Assembly: GCF_003855155.1 (NCBI RefSeq)
Contig: NZ_CP034073.1
Location: 310,001 to 374,000, forward strand
Length of the DNA stretch: 64,000 nt
DNA from: Shewanella psychromarinicola
Lineage (GTDB): Bacteria > Pseudomonadota > Gammaproteobacteria > Enterobacterales > Shewanellaceae
Reading direction: 5' to 3'
The notes below the pieces were generated by a model. The model had not been told where the DNA came from. It saw only the letters and a list, made by a program, of their open reading frames with translations, and did no database searches. Both the position numbers and the translations under genes were made by a program. This document shows positions 58,048 to 64,000 of this stretch, in pieces; positions within the stretch are counted from its first letter, which is position 1; every line of letters starts with the position of its first letter.

Positions 58048-59361
58048 TTAAAAACGATAAGGAAATCGCACGCTAATTTGATAATCTGGGGAGTCTTCAG
58101 TTAACCCGGAGCCTATTGAGGTCACCATGGATAAATTAGGTGACAAGGCTAAGGTAGCGCCAATACCCAAATTCGCGGTATTGGTGTCAGTTCGAGGGAT
58201 TTTCTGCCATTCTCCACCTTCTGGTCTTTGTTTAGTTTTACTGTAAAACCGTTGATTAAAGCTCATACTCAAACTCATTCGCTCGGAAACAGCAAAAGCT
58301 AATCCCACGCTGTAATCAAGATAATTACCTAAATCAATTTCACCAGGGCTTAACCCTGTCGCACCGGACAAGTCATCAAATTCCTCTGTAAAGCTAACAC
58401 CATAATTTAAATTAAAAAATACAATCGCAGGATCAAAGGTTTTTGCTAAGCTAAACCCTGTAGACACGCCCCAAACACCAGAACCCGTTGCCATTTCAGT
58501 TGGGTAGGTCAAATTGCCAGAGTCTGATGTTTCAAGCGGGATCCCAAAAGGATCTTTTCCGGTTGGAGCGCGAACCCTGACGTTCCACACCCAATCGGGC
58601 CAGTCTACTGATTCAGCATTCATTCGATAATAAACTGCGCCACTGATATCACCAATTTGACCACCACTAATTTTAGCGGTTTCATATCGTTGACTCGAGT
58701 TGCCCTCCCCCACAGAGTCATACTGAGTCCAGCGATACAGGTACGGTAAACCGAGCTCAAACTGCCAGTTTTCATTTAAAGTATAGCGGGTGGTGAGATC
58801 AAGTTGCGTAGTATTAGTGCGAATACGATCTAAATTTAAATTACCCAAAAAAATGGCATCAAGTGCTAAAAACCCTCTAAGAATTAGATCTTTACGACTG
58901 TAGTAGCTATAGGTAAATGAGGGCTCGACGGTAAATTTTCGAGAGAAAACATTATGCGCTTCTTGTAATACGTCATCAGTACTTCTTGCTCTGTCTGGCG
59001 TTTTTTTTCGCTTTGCAGTGCTACTGGCGACTACAGCTTGTTGACTTGATTGAGCGCTTGGTCGTTCAACTGATGGGGGGGGATGAGGCGTTTGCTGTGT
59101 CGTAGAGGTGACATTTGTATTGCTGGCTTGGCGGCTTAATGCCTCTTGCTTGAGCACCTGTTGTGCCATCTGATTAATGGCTTGTTGCTGTAACTTAATT
59201 TGTTGATTTAACTGAATCAGTTTTTGTTTAAGTGCTGCAATATCTTGTTCAGATAAGGTCGATTGCGAGACAGGTTGAGGATGAGTATCTGCAGCATACG
59301 CAGGTACGGCCCATATTCCAGGCAGTATCACTGCGATAGCTGAGGTCCATTTCTTATTCAT
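58048..59361 (-). CDS. fapF: FapF-like outer-membrane amyloid exporter
   Basis: 437 residues. Signal peptide (MNKKWTSAIAVILPGIWAVP), a coiled-coil segment (about 36-75: LKQKLIQLNQQIKLQQQAIN), a proline/serine-rich linker (about 80-120), then a beta-barrel rich in alternating strands that ends in RFPYRF (C-terminal Phe). This is the FapF layout: a trimeric barrel with a periplasmic coiled-coil gate that secretes amyloid subunits. ATG 59361 has AAGGACG upstream and gives a clean signal peptide; the frame opens at 59394. Last gene of the operon. Confidence 0.83.
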   Translation of the reverse strand: MNKKWTSAIAVILPGIWAVPAYAADTHPQPVSQSTLSEQDIAALKQKLIQLNQQIKLQQQAINQMAQQVLKQEALSRQASNTNVTSTTQQTPHPPPSVERPSAQSSQQAVVASSTAKRKKTPDRARSTDDVLQEAHNVFSRKFTVEPSFTYSYYSRKDLILRGFLALDAIFLGNLNLDRIRTNTTQLDLTTRYTLNENWQFELGLPYLYRWTQYDSVGEGNSSQRYETAKISGGQIGDISGAVYYRMNAESVDWPDWVWNVRVRAPTGKDPFGIPLETSDSGNLTYPTEMATGSGVWGVSTGFSLAKTFDPAIVFFNLNYGVSFTEEFDDLSGATGLSPGEIDLGNYLDYSVGLAFAVSERMSLSMSFNQRFYSKTKQRPEGGEWQKIPRTDTNTANLGIGATLALSPNLSMVTSIGSGLTEDSPDYQISVRFPYRF

Positions 59362-59390
59362 ATATACGTCCTTGGCTTGTACAGAGTAAA

Positions 59391-60104
59391 TCAAAATCCC
59401 ATAGATGTTAAATCACTGATTTGCCTACCAAGTATATTCGACTCTATCGGTCCAACAGGCATACCATCGTACCTTAGTGTAGACTGATTTATCACTCCGT
59501 GATTGAGTCCATTAATAAAAATGCTCTGCACTAACTGGCCGTTGCCATCTTGATAGCTAATTCCTTGGCTCGCATTACCCGAAACCAAGTCAACTTGATA
59601 ACCAATCGTATTAGCATTAGCCGAAAAAGTAGTGCTGCCATTATGGCTAACAAGCGTTGTCCCCACTGCAACATTGATCCCCTGCAACAAGGGCGTCAAA
59701 TGACCTTGGGCCATGTCGAATTCATTAACTGCTAGGTTTTCATCGCCGGCGATTTGAATTCGTTGTTGTAACCCTGCCGTTTGCCCCAAGGTATCTAACT
59801 GAAACCCATTTTGACTATTAATAGCATTTGGGTCGCTAATAGTAATACTTATCGAGGGTTGATTATCAACTTGAGCAATTTCGATTTGCATACCTACTTG
59901 CTGTTGAATACCATTGTCTTGGATAAACTGCGTTTGCATTTGTAAGCCGAAATAATAATCTTGACCACTATTGATGTATTTGCCTTTCATTGAATCAAGT
60001 TCAAAGTCTGTTAGCACTTGGCTATGTTTAAACACTGACAGCGAAGGTGAACTGGCCATCACTGGTGCAGCGACAGTCAGTAGTAGCATCATGCATAATT
60101 TCAT
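59391..60104 (-). CDS. fapE: FapE-like secreted protein
   Basis: 237 residues. Signal peptide MKLCMMLLLTVAAPVMA, a short LTDFELDSMKGKYINSGQDY region with a glycine-containing motif, then a Gln/Asn-rich beta-like body (FGLQMQTQFIQDNGIQQQVG). In Pseudomonas FapE occupies this operon position and is a minor fibre component. Identity is by position plus general character, less sure than FapD and FapF. It starts 10 bases after the fapD stop with AAGGAGG; the coupling suggests one transcript. Confidence 0.7.
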   Translation of the reverse strand: MKLCMMLLLTVAAPVMASSPSLSVFKHSQVLTDFELDSMKGKYINSGQDYYFGLQMQTQFIQDNGIQQQVGMQIEIAQVDNQPSISITISDPNAINSQNGFQLDTLGQTAGLQQRIQIAGDENLAVNEFDMAQGHLTPLLQGINVAVGTTLVSHNGSTTFSANANTIGYQVDLVSGNASQGISYQDGNGQLVQSIFINGLNHGVINQSTLRYDGMPVGPIESNILGRQISDLTSMGF

Positions 60105-60114
60105 ATCTTCCTCC

Positions 60115-60819
60115 TTAAAGCATATCTGAATAAGAAAAACCAAATTCGAGCAACTCTGCGTCCGTCAGTGGCGACAGAGGGTCGAGTGCTTTAAACGTTA
60201 ATTTTGCTCTTGGGTGCAGCAAAGGATTATCACGTTGATAATCTTCTCCAATAACCACAAACACAACACCATTCCACTTCTGATTAAACTCTGCCATTGT
60301 CATGATCCGATTACCTAAAGCAGGATCGCCTAAATAGACATCTCCGCCATCATAACGTCGAAAAACCACAAAGTGGCTGTAACCACTATCATTAAGTAAC
60401 ACAATGGCAGGGATTTTGAGTAACGACATTTCAGCTTCACCGACTTTATATCCACGCCCTCTTAAACCTTGAGATTGCAGATACCGTTTCATATTAAGCA
60501 GTGAAAATCCTTGCTCTTGAACCAATGCCAGATCAGCATGCTCTAACATGCCAATTAACACTTTTTGCTCAGTAATCTCTTGACGATCATAGGCATATTT
60601 CAACAGGCTAGCTAGGCTGGCTGCACCGCAAGAGAAATCGGTTCTTTGTTGTATTACATGTTCAAACTTGCGCTCACGTATACTTTGAATAGGTTTAGAA
60701 TAGGTTCCCATTCCTGGCACGACACCCGTTAATGGAACCTCTGCGGCATAATTGTAGTTAGTCAGACTCAAGCTGAAAATGATCAACAGTGCGATCATCA
60801 ATTGGGTTATATTGCGCAT
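60115..60819 (-). CDS. fapD: FapD-like C39-type cysteine peptidase
   Basis: 234 residues. N-terminal signal/anchor (MRNITQLMIALLIIFSLSLT), then the C39-like peptidase core with Gln in VIQQRTDFSCGAASLASLL, Cys64, His149 (GYSHFVVFRRYDGGD) and Asp165 (YLGDPALGN). FapD is required for Fap export and probably trims or assists the amyloid subunits in the periplasm. It lies downstream of the fapC-like gene across a strong hairpin. Confidence 0.86.
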   Translation of the reverse strand: MRNITQLMIALLIIFSLSLTNYNYAAEVPLTGVVPGMGTYSKPIQSIRERKFEHVIQQRTDFSCGAASLASLLKYAYDRQEITEQKVLIGMLEHADLALVQEQGFSLLNMKRYLQSQGLRGRGYKVGEAEMSLLKIPAIVLLNDSGYSHFVVFRRYDGGDVYLGDPALGNRIMTMAEFNQKWNGVVFVVIGEDYQRDNPLLHPRAKLTFKALDPLSPLTDAELLEFGFSYSDML

Positions 60820-60824
60820 AAGAT

Positions 60825-60855
60825 GAATCAGGGGGTTGCCCCCCTGCCTTATTCA
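60825..60855 (-). other. GC-rich hairpin between fapC and fapD
   Basis: CAGGGGG/CCCCCTG with a four-base loop (60829-60846), extended by TGAAT/ATTCA with a bulge. It sits in the 53-base gap between the amyloid subunit gene and fapD, without T-run. It could lower downstream expression or protect the upstream mRNA. Confidence 0.65.
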
Positions 60856-60872
60856 TACCGTTTCATTTAGCA

Positions 60873-61952
60873 TTATTCAGCCGAAATAACGGTTGACGGT
60901 CCAGTAATACTTGTCAAGGCTAAGTTGTTTGACTGTAAGTTTCCTGTACCACTCGCCAAGTTAACACCAATGTTACCGGATGCATTTTGGAAAGCACTGC
61001 CCCCTAGTAATGAAGTGTTATTAGACTTCTGCACGATAGTTTGGACAAAGAAAGGTAATTGGCCACTAACCGTACCATTTAGAGCAATATCACCCGCTTC
61101 GTCAAAGGTCATTACCTCTGAACCGGTTGGATTTTCAGTATCAAAATCAATATGGCCCACTACAGTTCCAGGAGGCACATTATGTGAACCAGCATCTGGA
61201 CCTTCTTCTAGGATTATTTGAGGATAATAAGGCGTATTGAGCTCCGAAGTTCCCACGTATGTTCCAGAAGCACCTAAGGCAAGATTAACGGTGGCATATT
61301 CCACGCTATCCTGAACAACCCCGATGTTCATAGTGCCGTTATGCCCAGTGCTTTGCACATTAGACACGCTGGCTTCACCTAAACGTCCATTATAAGTCGA
61401 CGCGGCCATATTATTGGCTTGAATATTGTTGTTACCAGCAGCAACGTTGACGCCAATATTACCTGTGGCATTCATAAACGAAGAACCCGCGATGGTTGAT
61501 GTGTTAGTTGAGGCTTCATTCCAGACACCATTAAAACCACCCATTTGCGTATTAAAAATTTCAGCATCACCAGAGCCAAAAGCAAAACCTGCATCAATAG
61601 AAGCTAACGCAGCTGAATTACTTTGCGCATTAAAATCACCAGCTGCTTGGTTAACACCAATATTACCGCTGGCGCCTTCAAATGAACTGCCTGTTATTTT
61701 AGCATCATTATCATGATAGTAATTTTCAACCATATTTGCGCTAGTTTCTTGCACGTTTTCAACCACTGCCATGCCTAAACCGTTGGCTTTAATGGTACCT
61801 TCAATTTTAACTTTTCCTTCGTATTTAAGGTCTTTAGTTACATTGACGGCTTTATTTAATTCAACACTGCTGTCAGTATCTGTCATTCCGTTAGCGTATG
61901 CAGAACCACTCATTATGGCTGCAATACTTAATACTAGAGTGAGTTTTTTCAT
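60873..61952 (-). CDS. fapC: Fap-type amyloid subunit (FapC/FapB-like), three repeats
   Basis: 359 residues. Signal peptide MKKLTLVLSIAAIMSGSAYA. Three imperfect repeats of the form GSSFxxASGNIGVNxAAGxxNxQSN: about residues 86-119, 153-185 and 315-349, separated by linkers of about 33 and 130 residues. This repeat pattern, with Asn/Gln ladders, is the mark of FapB/FapC functional amyloid. Unlike Pseudomonas FapC there is no C-terminal CxxC (no Cys at all). RBS GGAGGAA precedes ATG 61952; the frame opens at 62024, which would overlap the upstream gene. It is probably the main fibre subunit. Confidence 0.82.
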   Translation of the reverse strand: MKKLTLVLSIAAIMSGSAYANGMTDTDSSVELNKAVNVTKDLKYEGKVKIEGTIKANGLGMAVVENVQETSANMVENYYHDNDAKITGSSFEGASGNIGVNQAAGDFNAQSNSAALASIDAGFAFGSGDAEIFNTQMGGFNGVWNEASTNTSTIAGSSFMNATGNIGVNVAAGNNNIQANNMAASTYNGRLGEASVSNVQSTGHNGTMNIGVVQDSVEYATVNLALGASGTYVGTSELNTPYYPQIILEEGPDAGSHNVPPGTVVGHIDFDTENPTGSEVMTFDEAGDIALNGTVSGQLPFFVQTIVQKSNNTSLLGGSAFQNASGNIGVNLASGTGNLQSNNLALTSITGPSTVISAE

Positions 61953-61977
61953 CTTCCATTCCTCCGATCGATGATTA

Positions 61978-62595
61978 TTAATTCCCGCTTGGTAACTGCA
62001 ACGAGAACTGGTTAATGGCAACATTATTATTGCCAGAAATTTGATTAACTTGCATCACGCCTTGCGCATCCAAAAAACTGTCTGGAGCAATTTCGGCCTG
62101 ATAATATGATAATTGATAAGATGAAGGTGCCAATTGGCTCGACACTTGGGTTAGCGCGTCATCGTTTAACCCTTGACCCATGATGGTTTCAAGGGTTGAA
62201 TCCATGGCAATACTGCCTATATTGGCTTGCATATTTTGCTCACCACTCACTTGATTAATACTTGCTAACCCTTGAAATAATGCAAAAGCTTGGCTGTCTA
62301 TTACCGTAATGCGTTGCTTGTTGGGTTCTGATTGCGAAGTTAATTGCGGTGATAGGATGTAATTAATCGTTTGAATGGATGCACTGTGGCCTATAGCGTG
62401 GCTATTAGACTGAATATTAAAATCGCCAGCGGCTTGATTAATACTTGCCCGACCTGCACCTTGCATCACGTGTGAGCCAATGACACTTGAGTCATCAGCG
62501 TAAGATTGCGCAGCTAGCAATAACACACCAAGCGGTATTCCTCGCGTCAATGACAACGGCAATATATTGCGATGTAGTCTGCTAATAATATCCAT
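61978..62595 (-). CDS. fapB: Fap-type minor amyloid subunit (FapB/FapA-like)
   Basis: 205 residues. Signal segment with PLGVLLLAAQSYA, then three shorter repeats: GRASINQAAGDFNIQSN (about 48-64), GLASINQVSGEQNMQAN (about 109-125) and GVMQVNQISGNNNVAIN (about 179-195). It fits a nucleator or chaperone-like partner of the main subunit. Only two repeat proteins are present where Pseudomonas has FapA, FapB and FapC, so the symbol is provisional. ATG 62595 has GGAAGGAAT upstream; a TTG at 62622 would lie at or upstream of the expected transcription start. First gene of the operon. Confidence 0.7.
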   Translation of the reverse strand: MDIISRLHRNILPLSLTRGIPLGVLLLAAQSYADDSSVIGSHVMQGAGRASINQAAGDFNIQSNSHAIGHSASIQTINYILSPQLTSQSEPNKQRITVIDSQAFALFQGLASINQVSGEQNMQANIGSIAMDSTLETIMGQGLNDDALTQVSSQLAPSSYQLSYYQAEIAPDSFLDAQGVMQVNQISGNNNVAINQFSLQLPSGN

Positions 62596-62628
62596 AAAAT
62601 ATTCCTTCCATACTTGATACAAGGTTAT

Positions 62629-62644
62629 AGCAACCCTTGTGCCA
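62629..62644 (-). promoter_or_regulatory. Consensus sigma-54 promoter of the fap operon
   Basis: Minus strand TGGCACAAGGGTTGCT: TGGCAC, five bases, TTGC with T after it, an exact match to the -24/-12 consensus. Transcription should start near 62618, giving a leader of about 22 bases before ATG 62595. The adjacent enhancer-binding regulator supports use. Confidence 0.88.
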
Positions 62645-62696
62645 AAGATAAAAGTTTATATATTTCATGTAGATAGTAATTTTAAAATGAAGGGGA

Positions 62697-62714
62697 ATTC
62701 TTAATATTAAGAAT
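62697..62714. promoter_or_regulatory. Candidate enhancer palindrome 1
   Basis: Perfect palindrome ATTCTTAATATTAAGAAT, centred about 88 bases upstream of the predicted fap transcription start. It shares ATTCTTAA with the second palindrome. Likely binding site for the neighbouring regulator; inferred. Confidence 0.5.
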
Positions 62715-62761
62715 GTAAATAGCTAGATTATTGATATCTATATTAATTTTATTTTTAGCCT

Positions 62762-62781
62762 GAATCTTATTCTTAAGATTC
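62762..62781. promoter_or_regulatory. Candidate enhancer palindrome 2
   Basis: GAATCTTA TTCT TAAGATTC, 8-bp perfect arms, centred about 154 bases upstream of the predicted start and 66 bases from palindrome 1. It lies 38 bases past the regulator's stop, so it could also be that gene's 3' hairpin, but no T-run follows. Confidence 0.45.
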
Positions 62782-62819
62782 GATAAGCAAACAATATGAT
62801 TATCGCAATGTTAACAAGA

Positions 62820-64000
62820 CTAGATCAGTTCTAAGTCATGCTTGTCCATGAGTCGATAAAAGGTCGCTCTAGAAATATCTAAATAACTTGCTGCTAGTTC
62901 AACATGACCATCTGCAATCAAGATTGCTTGTTGCAATGCTTGTTTTTCAGCATTGTCTTTTAAGGTTTTAAGCGAGAGCGCGATATGACGCTTTTTTTCG
63001 ATATTGATTAACTCTAAGTTTTGAGCAGTGATCTGCTGCGTGTCGCTCAATACAACCGCACGACGAACACGATTAATTAACTCGCGGACATTACCAGGCC
63101 ATGGATAATTTAATAATGCATGGCAAGCGGACTGCGACAATGGCTTAGTCGCAAGCCCATATTCATCCGAATACACCCGAATAAATCGATTGGCTAAACC
63201 GATGATATCATCACGTCTTTCTTTTAATCTTGGAGTTTCAATGGTAATGCCATTTAAACGATAGTAAAGATCTAAGCGAAACTTACCTTGATCAATAGCA
63301 TTTTCTAAATTGACATGAGTAGCGGCTAAAATACGCACGTCAGCCGATTGCGGCATACTACCGCCAACGGAGTCATACAAGCCTTCTTGTAAAAAACGCA
63401 GTAAATTGACTTGTAGTTCAGCGGGTAAATCGCCAATTTCATCTAAAAATAATGTTCCGCCATTAGCCAGTGCAATTTTGCCCTTTCGGGAACTTGTGGC
63501 CCCCGTAAAGGCGCCTTTTTCATGACCAAATAACTCAGACTGAATTAATCCTGCCGCCATAGCGCCACAATTAACCGTAACAAAAGGTCCGTCTTTTCTG
63601 GCAGATAATTGATGTAACTGGGTCGCCACTAATTCTTTGCCCGTGCCAGATTCACCTCTAATAAGCACGGGGATATCGGTCGGGGCCACTCGCCCAACTT
63701 GACGGAATAACTGTCGCATGACGTCTGATTGATACGCAAATTGCTCGTTATCTTTACACTGTGATTCAAGCTGCGGAGCATGCTGCTGCTTTAATTTAGA
63801 CAGACCGAGACCATGACCCAAGCACTTCGCTAATCTTTCAGGATCAATTGGACTGGTGTAAAAATCCCAAGCAAATTGGGCAATAAAAGTGGTAATTTCT
63901 GCAATGTCGAGTTGTGGTTTATTTATGAGTACAATGATATGGATCCTGGGATCTAACTCTCTCACCAGGTTAGTGATTTCATTTATAGTATTTTCTGTTC
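62820..64000 (-). CDS. Sigma-54-dependent enhancer-binding regulator (5' end outside window)
   Basis: At least 393 codons are open to the window edge with no stop, so the N-terminus lies beyond 64000; the GTG at 63965 is probably internal. A receiver-like tail (about the first 60 visible residues, FAWDFYTSPIDPERLAKCL) lacks a visible phospho-Asp region. The AAA+ domain has Walker A GESGTGKE, the sigma-54 loop GAFTGA, Walker B GGTLFLDEIGDL and a sensor region. A C-terminal Fis-type HTH (LAASYLDISRATFYRLMD) ends the protein. The end is 176 bases from the fap sigma-54 promoter. It resembles VpsR/FleQ-type regulators but with an intact GAFTGA. Confidence 0.9.
   Translation of the reverse strand, partial: TENTINEITNLVRELDPRIHIIVLINKPQLDIAEITTFIAQFAWDFYTSPIDPERLAKCLGHGLGLSKLKQQHAPQLESQCKDNEQFAYQSDVMRQLFRQVGRVAPTDIPVLIRGESGTGKELVATQLHQLSARKDGPFVTVNCGAMAAGLIQSELFGHEKGAFTGATSSRKGKIALANGGTLFLDEIGDLPAELQVNLLRFLQEGLYDSVGGSMPQSADVRILAATHVNLENAIDQGKFRLDLYYRLNGITIETPRLKERRDDIIGLANRFIRVYSDEYGLATKPLSQSACHALLNYPWPGNVRELINRVRRAVVLSDTQQITAQNLELINIEKKRHIALSLKTLKDNAEKQALQQAILIADGHVELAASYLDISRATFYRLMDKHDLELI

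Noticed and set aside
58048..62595. Curli (csg) operon
   Set aside because: There is no csgE, csgF or csgG. The repeats lack the curlin spacing, and the C39-type peptidase and coiled-coil barrel fit Fap instead.
1..64000. tRNA, rRNA or tmRNA genes
   Set aside because: I saw no T-loop/acceptor pattern or rRNA-like stretch. A tRNAscan-SE or Infernal run would settle it.

Overview
The window looks like chromosomal DNA of a Shewanella-type marine gammaproteobacterium. The clues are a prfB-lysS pair with the RF2 recoding site, a single-chain PutA, a fused multidomain acetyl-CoA carboxylase next to a second EF-G, a periplasmic nitrate reductase of the nap type, an S46 dipeptidyl peptidase, a MetJ-box-linked NhaC-type transporter and IS4/IS5 insertion sequences. 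This taxonomic call rests on gene content and remembered synteny, not on a database search.

Layout. 0.2-3.2 kb: DUF134, Fur-family regulator, persulfide/CoA-disulfide reductase and hotdog thioesterase, all on +. 3.3-9.2 kb: lysS, prfB, a Cache chemoreceptor and chrA on -. 9.5-13.4 kb: an OhrR-like regulator, a broken small gene, a SpoIIAA-like protein, and an MFS exporter in an operon with the manganese exporter mneA behind a yybP-ykoY manganese riboswitch. 13.7-20.7 kb: tyrP, an S46 peptidase, an RluF-like pseudouridine synthase, a metT-type transporter with a MetJ site, and a four-cysteine small protein. 20.8-28.8 kb: putA, a YgiM-like SH3 protein, pit plus its DUF47 partner, and the CYTH-CHAD triphosphatase ygiF. 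28.8-35 kb: a mostly empty intergenic stretch, small membrane and thioesterase genes, a CsgD-like regulator, serA and ygfZ. 35.1-39.6 kb: an ABC transporter plus AttH-type lipoprotein operon with overlapping start and stop codons.

39.6-48 kb is the most plastic part. It holds a 240-bp tandem array built on an exact 10-bp/40-bp period, a napAB pair that lacks napD, napG and napH (with a possible napD relic), and an IS4-group element sitting in the napAB terminator and itself interrupted by an IS5-family element. Next comes a threefold tandem duplication (about 540 bp per unit), each unit holding a minus-strand 45-50 aa ORF of unknown function divergent from the 5' end of a LysR gene; only the third LysR copy is complete. 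48-57.8 kb: a second EF-G (fusA2-type), a periplasmic-sensing diguanylate cyclase, a 1517-residue acyl-CoA carboxylase and its divergent LysR gene.

57.8-64 kb carries a functional-amyloid (Fap-type) operon on the minus strand: two repeat-containing amyloid subunits, a C39-like peptidase, a FapE-like protein and a coiled-coil plus beta-barrel exporter. A consensus sigma-54 promoter, two upstream palindromes and an enhancer-binding regulator (cut by the window edge) precede it. With the diguanylate cyclase and the CsgD-like regulator, it suggests a biofilm/attachment function for part of this window. No tRNA, rRNA or CRISPR array was seen.
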